From Anaeramoeba flamelloides (taxonomy: Eukaryota; Metamonada; Anaeramoebidae), in the NCBI GenBank assembly GCA_027625915.1, contig JANTQA010000036.1, positions 3,219,501-3,283,500 of the forward strand: a stretch of 64,000 bases of DNA, given 5' to 3'. A program made the translations under genes and the position numbers. Of the stretch, positions 9,626-22,660 are shown one piece after another (position 1 is the stretch's first letter; every line of letters begins with the position of its first letter). Below the pieces are notes generated by a model. That model had not been told where the DNA came from, made no database searches, and was given only the letters and a program-made list of their open reading frames with translations.

Positions 9626-12600
9626 TATTATTAGTAGATTAATATAATCAGAGATTATATTTACTAAACTAATTTTCAAAATTGCCCACACAATAAGACG
9701 TTCAAACAATCACAATAATCAAATTTCATTGAAATTGGAAATAATTTTGATTTTTGAAAAATATGAAAATCATTTTCCCATCTTTTTATTTTTGTTTTTG
9801 TTTTCATTTAATTTTTTGATTTCTGTGACTTGTTTCAAAAGATCCAAATATTTTTTCAAAACAAAAGATACTATGATAAAGTTGAATTCGTCCAAAATAG
9901 AAGAATTCAAATAAAATTAGATTGATTTTCTTTTATCATTTGACTATCAATATTTCTAATCGAACTTCAACAATTTTACTAATACATTTTTTTTTTTTAA
10001 AACTAAATTAAGATTCAAATTATTCTGATGACTGTATCTGTTAGATACCCTTTGACTCATACGTCTCAAATTTAGTAACTTCAAAATTCTCTCTTTAATA
10101 GATTAGATGAGATTTCATATAATCTTTTACAATAAATCAAAATACATTGTTTTGTTTTAATCGTTCTAAAAATTTCAACAACTTGTTGATTTTCAAGTAT
10201 TGATAATTATTTTTTTTTTATTTTGTGATTATTGTAAGGTATAAACAATTGTTAACGTGGTAACAAAACGATAGGGTATGATAAAAAAAATATGAGAGAT
10301 GAGAAAATAGTATTATTTTTTTAGTGACTTGATGATCATAGATTCTCTAAATTTTTTTTTAAAAAATAATTTGATATTGATTTTTAATAATGATAAACAA
10401 TAACAAAAAAAGATAAAATAATTGATAAAATTGGTTCGATTTTTATTTTTTTATCTAATATATAGTTTTTTTTTGGGAGATGATAATTCTAGAATCTTAG
10501 AATAAAACATATAGTTATTTTTTGGTTTAAAATTTGATAAAATATAATCATATTCACTTCTCCAAATCCACCAAATCCAAGTGTTTAAAAGCTGTCAGCA
10601 AATATATTTTGCTATAATTATTACTTTTTTTTGGAATCAGTCTAGCTATTAAAGAACTCTGCCAATTCCCTTTTGTGGTTCTCCCAATTGTAATAATTTT
10701 TTTCTTTAAAAAAAAAATCCATTTATCGAAAATTGTACTGATAAAATAATCTTTCTTATTGTTTTTTGATATCATTATAAAAAAAAAATTCAAAAATGAT
10801 GTAAAAAATTAAGAAATACAAAAAATTAAATTTCAAAATAGAATGTTGAGATAACGATAAAAGATAATTCATTCTAAATCTAAAACGCTACTTTAAACAA
10901 TTCAACTCAATAGTATATTGTGGCAATTTCTTTGAGACTTTGAAATAAAATTTGAAAAATCTAATAAATGAAGTAATTGAAATAATAAAAATCAGTGAGT
11001 TAAATCCAAAGTAAAAAATTATAATTTTCTGATCCTCTTCAAAATTGCAAAAAAAGTGTAAAACTTTTCCTTTAACTTGTCTACCCCCTTAAAATTTCCA
11101 TTAATCATTTGTTCTAATTTAGTATTTCTTAAAGAAAGGATTAAAAATAGATTTTTTTATCAAAAATTAAATTTTAGGAAGTTAAAAATTTTGTTTTATT
11201 TTTTATTATTAAATATTTGAAGAGAGAAAATTACTTTTCAAAAATTTTGAATTTTATTTTATTATCAAATTTTAGATAAATTCATGTAACTAATTATTTA
11301 TCTTGAAAATTGTATAAACTCTATTTTTTATAACAGTCATATTTATAATAGTCTAGGAAGTAATTTTTTAATCAAAATAGTTCCAAAAAAAAGTTTTTTC
11401 AATCAAAATTTACAATAAAATTATGTAAAGAAGAAATAATTTTATCAGAATTTTACAGATAAAATCAAGAAATAAATAATTTTGATATACTTTTTATTGA
11501 TCATTTTTTTGATTTTGTTGATTTTTCATTTCTTAATTGGTTGATAAATCTATTATATGGGATATAGGACAATATAATATTTATTATAATAATTAAATAA
11601 TTTTTGTTAAGGAAATTTTTTGAATGATTCTTTTTGATAGAAACCAAGGTATTCAAAAAATATTAAAATGTACTTACCCACTTAATTATTTTTGTATTGT
11701 TAATCAAATATTTGGATATTTTAAATTTTAAAATAATCATGTGAGATCTCATGGAGTAACATAATGTGTTTTAGCGTATCTATATTATTTCGTATTCAAG
11801 AAATAAAAATAAAATTTTTGAAATTTTCATTTAATTTCGAAAATTAAAAAAAAAACACATAATGATACCTTTCACGAATTCAAAAGAATATGGAAAGCAA
11901 AGAAATTGACATATTTATTTAAATTATGGAAAATTTATATACTCTACCACACTTTACTAGAATAAATAAACACTTTGGTTCGTTTTTTTTTTTTTACATT
12001 TTTGAAATAAAATAAAAATTTCAAAAATTTTAGCTTTATTTAAACCCTTAAACAAATCGCAAATAGGTTACTTTTTATTTAAAAAAATTGAGTAAAATAT
12101 AACTTTTATTCAATTTATGTGAATTCTGTAATTTATAATGATTATTTTATTCTTTTTTTTTTTTTTTTTTTTTGATTTATTCATGAAATATTGTTTTTTC
12201 AGAATTGACTTAAACCCCCTAGAAAACACAATATAACTCACAACTCATAGAATATAATAACTCATAATAAGTATATAAATAGATTTTTAATTTTTTAAGA
12301 ATCTTGAAATTCTATGAATTTCAATTAATTTCAATATTTATTCATTGATTGGATTATATTAATTGTCAAGATAAAGGGGGGGAATAAAATATGTTAATTT
12401 AATCATATATATGAAATTTTTTTAATACACCAATAGTGTGAATATGAATGTTGTAGAAAATTTAGTTTTTAACAATATACAATATTTATGGTTGAAACTA
12501 AAATTACCCAATATTTTGAATTGAAATTCTATTTTATCAAGACTGAAAGCGTTGTGTTGTTGTTTATATTTTGCATATATTTTAATAATACATATATTAA

Positions 12601-13180
12601 TACAAGAATTCAAATAATAAAATGTCACTTACTTCTTAATTTACATTCAGTTAAACTTTTACTGAATAAATGTTCAACAAAAATATTATCATAAAAAAAT
12701 TTTGAAATTTAAGTACAAAATTCTGATTCTCAACTAGATTTCAAAAATTGTGACTCACTTTATAATGTTAATGGAAATTGTTTTGTATGTTTATTTCAAT
12801 ATTCTTATCAAAAAAATAATTTCAAATGATCAGACCATTCTTTCTAATTTTACAAATTTTTGTTTTTCTTTTTTTTCTTTTTTCCCTTTTTTTTTATTTG
12901 TTTTTCTTTTTCTTTTTTCTTTTGCAAAATATCATTTGGAAAAAAAAAATATGATATTCGAAAAGACAAATAATCACTCAGAAAATAGAGACTATTTAAT
13001 GTATGTTAAAATGAATTTTATTATGAGTAAAAAATCTCGTTATTCACCTTTTTTCAGTGAAAATTCAGCAATAAAAAATCAGGAATGCTCATTTCATAAA
13101 ATTGTGACTCACTTTTTTTTAGTTTTTAGGTTTATTTTTTTTAATTTTTTAAATATCAGGTTTTAATGGTTTTGGAATTA
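9626..13180. other. Gene-poor AT-rich spacer
   Basis: I find no convincing gene here. Degenerate hairpin modules of the type at 1597–2020 are recognisable near 11770–11880 and 11950–12060. A frame at 10554–10793 on the minus strand is discussed separately. Frames at 12422–12694 and 12750–13166 are T-rich and lack domain-like composition. Confidence 0.6.
10554..10793 (-). pseudogene. Possible short LINE reverse-transcriptase scrap
   Basis: The C-terminal half of this 79-residue frame reads GNWQSSLIARLIPKKSNNY followed by SKIYLLTAFKHLDLV. That spacing faintly resembles the start of LINE reverse transcriptase domains, where a Trp, an IPKK-type motif and an RPISLL-type motif follow one another. 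Base composition is slightly less AT-rich than around it. Without a search this is only a hint; it may be chance. Confidence 0.2.
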
Positions 13181-15395
13181 TTTAAAAGTGAATTGTTAAA
13201 AAGATTAAATTGTTGTTCTTGAATACTAAGGGATAAATATTTATATTTTCCAATTTAATATTTCAGGTGAGTTACAATTTGTGAAATGGTATTGAGTTCA
13301 ATAATTTGATTGATAAATGTTCCAAAAAATTTGAATTAGTTTAGAGATTATCTTTTATTATAAATTTTGTTGAAAGTTTTAACCTTAAAAGTGGAACTGG
13401 GTGTGGTTATATACTATATCTCAGTTGTTTAAAATCAAATAAAATCTGAAAAATATTCCAGGTATATTGATAATTTATTCTGGGGATATACTCAATAGGA
13501 AATTTCATCAAAATGATTGTGAAAATCTTTGATAAATTAATAAAGATAAAAAAATCAACAACAACAATAATAATAAATAAATAAAGAGAAAGTATATTTA
13601 TTGTGTAAAGTGATAATAATGATAATTATTTTTAAACTCATAGTAGTTTTTTTCATTAAATAGAATGAATGAAGATATATTTTTAATAAGATCTAAAATA
13701 ATATCATTCCTAATTCCTCATCTTGTTCTCTCTTTTTATCTCTCTCTGTTTCTTTTTCTTAATTTTCTCGTTTTTTATTTGTTTCCTGGTTTAAGAATTT
13801 TTATTAATTCTATATGATATTGTAATATATATCTTGAAAAAAAGCAATTTTATAAGTCTGTCGTGATTTTTAAAATGAAAAAATTTATACCTGTGATGTA
13901 TTTATATTGATAAATAACTGACTTGTAAACTTTGATTATTTATCAAATAAAAAATCATCTACTCATCTGTTTTCCTTGCTCTTTTTAGTTTGAAAATTCT
14001 TGTATTTTTATCTTCTAAAAAGAAAAAATAGCAAGTTTACTTCTCATCAATAAATTCATTAAAAATTATATTTTTTTTATAAAACAATAGAAATTAAGAA
14101 CCAGGTTGAAAAACCACCAAATTGTCTTCAAAATCTTTTATTCCATCTCATATAAATAGTGAAAACATATTTATGGAAAATATTGTCCAAATTTGATCAA
14201 AAAATCATTATAGATATATTTTTTAATGAAAAATTGAGATAATAGTTTTAGGGACCTAAACTCAAGCACCCTTACAAAGGAACATGTGAATGAAAAAGAA
14301 AAATTTATCTTGATTTTTGAGTCTAAAAAAGTGACCAGCATTTACAAACCCTTGAAAAAAAATAATAAATTCAAACTTTAAAAAAATCATTTTGACATAT
14401 ATTTTTTTATAAGTAAGTTATTTGAATGTTCCATTGTCACACGAAATCATAATAATGATCACGAAGGAATTATAATTGTTTCTTTGTTTTTTTTTATGGT
14501 GTATTTTTCATTTTGATTTGGCTTTTTTTTTAGGACTTAAGTCCACAATAACTGTTTGAAAAATAGTCTTTATTCATTTGGGATTTTGAAAAAAAACCCA
14601 GACATTATACCAAAAAAATTTAATTTATTTTGTAAGTATTTTTTTGTTCACTTCTATTATAACACTTAAAACCCAATTATTAGTTCCAAAACAAATTGGG
14701 TTGGGATATTGTTTGAAAAGGATTTGAGGGATTTTATATTCCAATATATAATGAAAAGTCGGCAATTACCAGCCAATAGCTTTTGTTATTCATAAAAAAA
14801 AAATTAAAAGCTTGGTTAATCTAAAAATGATTTCAAATAGGAAAAATGAGCCTTGAGTTAATTCTTTTCAATAATAAATAACATACCAAGCTTTTATCAA
14901 ATTCTCTAACCAAACAAGAAAATAAACAAAAAAACAATTTATAAATTTTTCCAATTTTTCTCGATTTTAAAGTTTAAAAACAATTTTTAGAATAATATCA
15001 ACTTATTGAATACACCAAGAAAAAAAAATAGAAAATTATTAATAAAGTGTAAGAGTTCTATAAATTGTTTTTAAGTAACAATTTCTTAAATTTTTTTTTT
15101 GATTTTTCCCGAACCTTCTTTTTTCATTTTGTTTTGATCAGCAAATAATTCGAAAAATTTAAAAATATTCCATTTTTGAGTTTTTTTTAATCTCGCTTCA
15201 GTAATATATTTGAGCATTTAAAATAACAACAGCTCCTTATCTGTAAAGAACAGATTACTTTGAAATTTAATTTTAAAAAATCATCTTTTAAATATTTCAA
15301 AATAAAAAAACTTTAAAACTAATTTCATTTTTTTCAGATTTTATTTTAATTAATTTACAAACTTTTTTCTTTGAAACCAAAACCCAATTAATCAT
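13180..15395 (+). repeat. 5' flank of copy B, matching the D 5' flank in inverse
   Basis: About 13700–15395 matches 32395–34400 in reverse complement; shared words include GGGTTGGGATATTGT against its complement near 33436, and AAAGAACAGATTACTTTGAA near 15245. The preceding part, about 13180–13690, matches 40780–41400 in reverse. A leftover arm of the family 1 MITE is visible at about 13370–13403. No gene is seen; open frames in one copy are closed in the other, which argues against coding. Confidence 0.7.
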
Positions 15396-15401
15396 TTGAA
15401 A

Positions 15402-17505
15402 ATGACCCAAACCAGAACACAAATATTTTGTTCAGGAAAACGAAATTATTTAGTACGACAATTGATCAAACGAAATGAAAACAAAGGTTCACGATGGACT
15501 CCTCTTTCAAAAATCAAAAATGCAAACAAAGTGAGAAAAATCGTTTCTGGGAACAATCCTAACTGTTTGATTTGGAAAGGAATCAATAATTTAGAATTTC
15601 ACCAAACAATACTTCGAACCAGAATTTTTCACAATTGAAAAAGAAGAGATCAAAGATATCCAATCAGGTTATGAGACTTATTTGATCTTAACCAAATCAG
15701 GAAAGGTTTTTTCACTTGCTCAAGATTTTTTCTATTGTGAAGTTCCTTTGTCTGATCCTGAATCAAGTAACTATGAAAAAATAAGACCAGTTCCTTTTTT
15801 TAACAAAAAAGAAAACAACCGAAAAGTTGAAACATTTGCAATGGTAGGATGGTCCAATTATTTTGTTTGTAAAGATGGTAAACTTTTTGGAAATGGTTAT
15901 AACGCAGGTAAAATAAATTTCTTTTTCATTTTATTTTTTCATTTCTTTTTGAATTTTTTCTGAATTTGATCTTTTGAAAAAGATTTCAAATCAAAATTAA
16001 TTCAGAAAAAAGAACAGACTTTTTTTAAAAAATTTATCTTTTCTCATTCTTTTTTTTCTTATTTTCTTCTCTTCTCTTCTTTTTTTTCTTTTTTTTCTTC
16101 TTGTTTTTCTTTTTTTCTTGAAAAAAATAAACAAACAACCTAAACACCAAACCAAACCAATAAAATCAAACAAAAAAATTTCCAAACAAAAACCCAAAAG
16201 GAAGACTTGGTGATGGAACTTCAAACCAAGCAAAAAACCTTCCAGTTTTGATCTTTGAAAATGTAACCAGAGTCTTTGGAGGAGTTAACGGTTATTGTTT
16301 TTTTTTTACAACCCAAAACAATGAATTGTATGCTGCTGGAAAAAACTCAATACGGATGCTTTGGAACTGGAAATCTCACCAATCCAAAATCAACTGTTAA
16401 AGTTCCCAACTGGAAAGCTGAAGATATCTTGGATATTCAAACCAATGATGATCATTCTATATTAATCACCAAAGAAGGGAAAACTTATGGGTGTGGCCGT
16501 GATGGCTTTAATGGATTTACTCAAAACAAATCAACATTTACTGAAATTGAAGAACTCAAAAACAAAAAAGTTGTTGAATATTTTGGAGGCACAAGAATAT
16601 CTTTAGCCTTAACAAATGAAAACGAATTATTTGGTTGGGGCTTTTATTCAGATAATCATCCAACCGACCAATATGGAAATACTAGGATACAAACACCTCA
16701 TAAATTCAATTTACCCAAAATTTTTCAAAACAATCCTTCAATAAAACTCAAGATCACATGTGGAACAGAATGTATTTATCTTTATCCTTCTTACAATAGT
16801 TGCCTTATTCAAGATTTTCAAAAATTATTTGAATCCAAAATATTTTGTGATTCAAAATTATCACTGAATGAAAATATACAAGTTCCAATTCACAAAATCA
16901 TTGTTGAATCAAGAACCAATTTACAAATATCAACAATTGAAAATTTATTAAATAACGAATCATTTTCAAAACAAGAAATACTATTGTTTTTAAAATGGGT
17001 TTATTTTGATGAAATAACAAATGTTGATTTGCTGAAACAAATTTTCAATTCATTAAATTTATCCTTCCCACCAAAAAATACTTTTCAAAAAGATCTACAT
17101 GATTTATTTAATGATGAAGATTCCAAAGATTTCACACTTTTAATAAAAAATGAGGACGATGATGAGAATAAGGACGAGGATGATGAGGAGGACGAGGATG
17201 ATGAGGAGGATGAATATGAAGAAATTCTGGTTCACAAAATTATTTTGTTAACAAGAAGTGGATTATTCAGAGAAATGTTTGAAAATATAACAGAAGAACC
17301 TAAATCAGTCAAAGACTATTCTGGCAAATCAATTGAAAGTATCGAAATTCTAATCAAATATTTTTATACTGAGAAAATCGAATTAACAGCTGACCATGAC
17401 ATCTTATTAATTATTGAAGAATTAGAAGATTCAATCGAATATTACCAACTAAATGAAAATTCAAATATTCTCAAGCAATTGAATCAAATAAAAAATAAAC
17501 TTTAA
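15402..17505 (+). pseudogene. RCC1–BTB–BTB gene copy B (frameshifted)
   Basis: Exon 1 is 15402–15907, the intron 15908–16200 and exon 2 16201–17505. The coding T run in the FFF segment has the normal 10 T. Two single-base insertions disrupt the frame: one in exon 1 near 15607, inside the loop where other copies read QTNSEPKS-like residues, and one in exon 2 near 16350, after the AAGKNS segment. From about 16355 to the stop the frame is open. It includes both BTB units and the full NQIKNKL end. The Asp/Glu stretch in the second BTB unit (about 17150–17220) is the longest of the family. Both insertions fall in loops that vary between paralogs, so they may be by-products of the diversification. 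It is likely a young pseudogene. Confidence 0.75.
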
Positions 17506-19935
17506 TTTTTACAATGAATATTCAAATATCTTATTCAATTTTGATAAAAGAATCATAAAAATAATAAAAATAATAAAAATTAATTAATATTTGAAAAGAA
17601 TTTATGGCAATTGAATCTTTTCATAATACAAACTAATAATTAATGAAAATAAATATTTTGATATAAAAAAAAATAAAAATATTATTGCGATCAAAAATAT
17701 TTTCTCTGAAATTTATATTTTAGTTAATGAAATGGATATACTGAACATCAAATAAACAATTTATAAATTTGATTACTCTTTTTGCAAATTCAAATTTTAC
17801 ATATTTCCAAAATAAAACTTAAAATAATAAACTATTCTTATTTTTCAACCATTTTTTTCCTTGGTTTTGGATTTACTCTTTAATGAGAAAAAGAATTACA
17901 AATGAAAAAAATCAAATGGTTATTTGTTAATACTGAGATATGCTGAAACACAACAGTATGAATAACTTGGAAATAAAATAAAAACTAAGTAGGCAGAGTA
18001 CAAAAAATAAAAAAGAGTTGAAAAAAACTAAAAAAAAAAAGAAAATAAAATAAAAACAATTAAACAACTACTTCCCAAATGAACATTCATATTTACCCAT
18101 CAAAGTATATTAAATTAACCAAAAAGTATTGATTCTGGTATTTTATATATTCTAAATTCAATCAATAGCATTGTATTTTTATTATTATATACCAATTTTT
18201 AATTATGGATCTTTTTTTATGCTTTTTTTTTTTTTGTTTCTCTCTGTTTGTTTGTTATATATTCTTGTATCTTTTTTTATTTTTGTTAACTATTTTTTTT
18301 TTTACCATTTTCAACGATAAAAATAATTTGGGTATATCTTTTCTCTGAATCTCCTCTATCTATATTACCCAATTAATTAAAAAAAGATATATTTTGATTG
18401 ATAATACTATCAAAATTATAATATTGAAAACAATCAAATTAAATAAAGCTTTGATATTCTAATAAATAAAGATTGTTCATTCTCTTTTGATATTACTTCT
18501 TTTGTATTTAATAAAAAATAAATAAAATTCTTCAATATCATATATTTTATTATATAAATATAAATTACACTCGAAATGCTCTTAATATTTAATTTCTGAA
18601 AGTGGATTTATAACATAAAATCACAAATTTTACAATTATTAATTAATGAAAATAATCTTTACGTGTGACATTTTATAACTATTTTATACAAGTTTAATTC
18701 TTTTAATTTATTCTGAAATATTAATCTAATATTATTTAAAGAGGAAAGGTAAACTCATCATAAATAAAATCAATATTTTCTATTATTTCTATTTTTTTTT
18801 TATTTTGTACTTAAAATACAACCTTTTTATGAATTCAGATTTATTACACATAGTAATATCTATTTAAGCAAGTGGTAAATATTCTTAATTTAAAAATTTT
18901 TTAATTTGAAGAATAACCCAATAAAGCAGTTACATTTTTTACTTTCAAATTGGCCCAACATTTTTTTCAAATATCAATTATTTTATATAATCGACCTTTG
19001 AAGAAATAATAAAAAATAAGCAGAATAATACACATCAAAGAATTGTTGATACCCATCCGAAATAAATCAAATTAATCAATATATTTTCATAATAATTTTC
19101 AAAACTCAAATTTTGATCTACCTCATTGAGAAAAACAAAAATGTTTGTTATGATCTACTACTAGTAATTGGATAATAAATAGGAAATATATTTTCACTTC
19201 ATTTTTCTCCTTTTCTTTTTGAAATCAAGTCTCATAAATAAGTAGATTGGAGTCTGTGGTCTCTATTTGAAAAAAGGAAATGAAAATGAAATGAAAATTT
19301 TTCAGATTAATTATTCAAATATTAGTAACAAAGATTGAATAAAATTCCAATAAATATCAATATGATTTCTCAACAATCATTTCCACAGTTTTGATACAGT
19401 CCTGTGCTCTTTTAAGGCACAGGAAAAATTGAGAAATAAGGCACAAAAAAAACCCATTTTGGCAAAAAATCAAAGTGGGCAAAATAAGGCACAATTTTCT
19501 GTGTAAATAGGCAAGATTACTCATAATTAAATATTCTATATATATTGAAGAAAACACTCAAACTAACTCTATAATTATTCAGTGAAATTATATCTTGAAA
19601 TCAGGAAAGTGCCTCAAATCAAAAATTTGTGCCTTTAAGTGAACAAAATTTTGTGCCTTATCTGTTGATTTTTCATGTGCCTTAAATAGACACAGAACTG
19701 TAACTTTAAAATAACACATTTATACCAAGTGACTATTGATCATGTAATAAAAAAAAATTTGCAACTTAATTACATGTTTCAAAAAAAATCTTAAAATAAA
19801 AACAAAAATGTGAAAAAATGATTTTAATTTTGAATATTTCCAAAAATAAATTTTTTCATCTAACATCCATACAAACCTTTTGAAAATATACGTAATTCAC
19901 TCATTACTACTGGTCCACTTTGACTGGGTAATTGC
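17506..19935 (+). repeat. 3' flank of copy B, duplicate of the A 3' flank
   Basis: It matches 7468–9625 base for base over long stretches, with scattered substitutions and indels; the similarity ends near CCACTTTGACTGGG. Divergence here is clearly greater than between the C and F spacers, so the A/B duplication is older. No gene is present apart from the MITE insertion. Confidence 0.8.
19397..19700. mobile_element. TA-flanked MITE, family 2, with a proven empty site
   Basis: A 304-bp insertion has ends CAGTCCTGTGCTCTTTTAAG and, inverted, CAGTTCTGTGTCTATTTAAG, flanked by TA on both sides. Copy A's 3' flank has the uninterrupted sequence at 9391–9392, giving a direct empty-site proof of insertion with TA duplication. 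The arms hold repeated AAGGCACA/TGTGCCTT motifs, as in family 1, but the central part is unrelated. It is a Tc1/mariner-type non-autonomous element by its ends; the short frame at 19357–19557 is not a gene. Confidence 0.9.
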
Positions 19936-22530
19936 TTGGTTACATTTTACCATTTTGAAAATATTTAATTATTAGAACCATACTGAAAAAAAAAAACATT
20001 TCTTGAGTGTTATGGACTCTTGAAACATTGAAACCAAAGCACTATTCACTAATCTATTTGTGAAAAGAACTCAAAGTAAATTAGAGTTAGATCTTCATTA
20101 TTTTAATTTTTTTTGAATTTTTTTTGATTATATAAATTGTTTTTATCATATTATGTTATGGGGCGAGAAATATGCCCGCACTACCCAAAAAACACTAAAA
20201 GTGGAAAACATATCAAATAATTTATATTAATACAATTAAAAATACTAAATGAAAAAATAAAAATAAATAAAGTTTCAATTTCACTTTTTCTTTAAAACAT
20301 TTTTTTGTCAAAATCATTGAATTTACACACGAAATTATGTATATTTTTAGATTCAGTATCTTGTTTTTACTCATTTACTAAAACGAATTCTAAATTATGG
20401 GAATTTTCTTTTCACAAAAGGCACTAATTTGGTCCTCAAATGTTTTTTAGTTTTAAATGGTAAAATTAAAAAAAAGTTAAACTAAAAGGATAAACAATCT
20501 GGAAAAATCATTTTAATTTAATATATTAACGTATTCTTTGATTTCAAACTTTTCTCAACCCCAATTTTTCAAAAAAAAAAATTGCACAGTTATTTCAAAA
20601 AATATTTTTTATATACAAAAGTTGAGATTGTTTTTATTCTAAAAAAATTTATACCACACAAGTATAAATTGAAAAAAATTGAATTTATAAATATTGGATC
20701 TCTGGGCAAATTACTCATCTTTCCAAAATCAAAATAATTTGAAAAATTGATTTTTCAAGTTTAGAGCTCTTTATCTCCTCTATTTTAGAAGTTATTCTCA
20801 ATTTTCGATTTTTTGTCAAAAAAAATTTTTTTTGAAATTTTGAATTTTTCATTTCTAAAAAGGTACATTTTAACACAAAAATAATTTTTTTTGGTGTTTT
20901 TAAAGATCATCTTACTAGGGTAATTTTCAATCAAAAATATGATTTTAGTGAAAAAAATTTGAAAAAATCAAGGTTTAAAAAAAAAAAATTTTTGAAAATT
21001 TTTTTTACTACTCTTTTGATTTTCCCATTTTTGATTTACTCAATTATTATATTTATAATATATTTTTAACTACAATAGTTATAAAATTTTTAATTTTGAA
21101 ATTTTTTTTTAGATTAAAAAAAAAAAAAAAAATTTTTTTTTTCACTTTATCAAAGTTAATTATAAAAATACATAAGTTACTGTGAATATTAGTTGATAAA
21201 ATGAAAAATAAAAATCTATTTGTCATAGACAATAAATTTTTTTCAAAAATTTTTTATTTTGATTTTTTTTGTGAATTTTTTACATTTAAACTTTATGAGG
21301 ATTAGTGGTTTCGAAAATATTTAGTATTTAAAATGGGTGTTTTTGACTTTTTTTAAAAATTGAAAATTTTAAAAAATGTTTATAAAAAAATTTTTTACAC
21401 AATATTTTTTAAAGTACTAAAAATTGGTAACTTTGAAAAAAAAAATGTTTTTTTAAACATCTCAAAAAAATGATTTTTATTTTTATTTTAACTGAAAAAC
21501 AATGTTTAAAAAAAATTTATTTTTTTTAATAGGAAAACTCTGCCAAATTTTCATTTTTTTCTAATTTATGATAAAAAAATTCACATTACAGATATTTTGA
21601 AAAAAAACTTATTAGAACTCAACTTATTTTATCTTAAAAATCATTTTTTCAAATTTTTGATAATATAATTCACAAGAGTAAATATAAAACTGGGATCAAA
21701 AAAATTTTTTTTGCTCAACAAATTCAAAATTTTCTTAAATTTCGATTTTTGATGTTTAGAAGTCTCTAGGACGTCTATTTTTCGAGATATTGTCCAAAAT
21801 CGATTTTTATATACAAAGTTTTTACTAGTGATTTTTCAAAACTATTTTGGGTAATAATTCGAAAAATACAAGAGCCCCCAAAAAATGAAAAATTGAGATT
21901 GTTTTTATATTTTTTATATAGTGACTCCCATCAATTAAAATGGATTTAAAAGTTTTTTTTTTTAAAAAAAAAAAAAAAATTTTTTTAATTGTAGGTTTTA
22001 CTATATATAAATAATTTAAAATCTTCTACTCCTCACACAGAAAAAACTACTTAGTTAACAGCATTTATCCGAATTTTGGTATCTTAATAAGATTTTTATT
22101 TTTGAAAAAAAAAATTTTGAATAGATTTAAAGGTAAATTCAGGTAACCTACCATTATATATTAATTGATCAAATTATATATATAAAATTTTTTTAAAATA
22201 AAAAAAAAATATTAATTTTATTGATCTTATCGGGAATCGAACTCAGGCTAAACACTTTTCAAATTTTGAGATCTCGGTGCTCTACCGCTGATCTAATGAG
22301 TAATTATTGGATATTTTAAAATTATAAAATTCTGAAGATAATGAAATTGAATTTTTAATTGAGTAATTTTTCTCAGGTCTTTCAAATAAGAAATTTTTTT
22401 AAAAAATCGATGTCAAACCTTAAAATGTATATGATAGCGTATAACCGTTTATTTTTTTTTTGTATTTAACTAAAACAAAAAGTCAATTTCTATGTCTGTC
22501 AAATTTCACGGGTAGGTTTGGAACTGCTGT
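19936..22530. other. Very AT-rich spacer with a dispersed-repeat fragment
   Basis: About 19936–20150 matches 42560–42830 in reverse, and more weakly 27130–27330 and 60330–60560, around the phrase TTGAAACCAAAGCACTATTCAC. From about 20560 to 22200 the sequence is almost only A and T in short runs, with no gene. A tRNA-like segment near the right end is listed separately. Confidence 0.6.
22229..22303 (-). tRNA. tRNA-like relic (probable pseudo-tRNA or SINE head)
   Basis: On the minus strand the sequence reads TTAGATCAGCGGTAGAGC, close to a tRNA D arm and A box, then about 35 bases later GAGTTCGATTCCC, a good T-loop and B box. The acceptor stem, the T stem and a canonical anticodon stem do not pair well, so I cannot name an amino acid. 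The two internal promoter boxes are better preserved than chance would give in such AT-rich DNA. It is likely a decayed tRNA or the head of a tRNA-derived SINE. Confidence 0.4.
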
Positions 22531-22660
22531 ATTATGTGTAAGATTAAATTGTAATAAATTCTTTTTAAATATTAATTGTTTTTGTTTTTTTTTATTATTA
22601 TCATATTTATTTTTCTTTATATCAAAATTGAATAAAATATTTGAATGTTCATTATATAAA

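Noticed and set aside
12750-13166. 138-residue plus-strand frame
   Set aside because: Mostly Phe/Leu/Ser from T-rich DNA, with no domain pattern and no conserved relative in the window.
22490-22535. Phrase TTTCACGGGTAGGTTTGGAA ending CTGTA, with a relative near 38910–38935
   Set aside because: It looked like one end of another TA MITE, but no matching opposite end could be found at either site.
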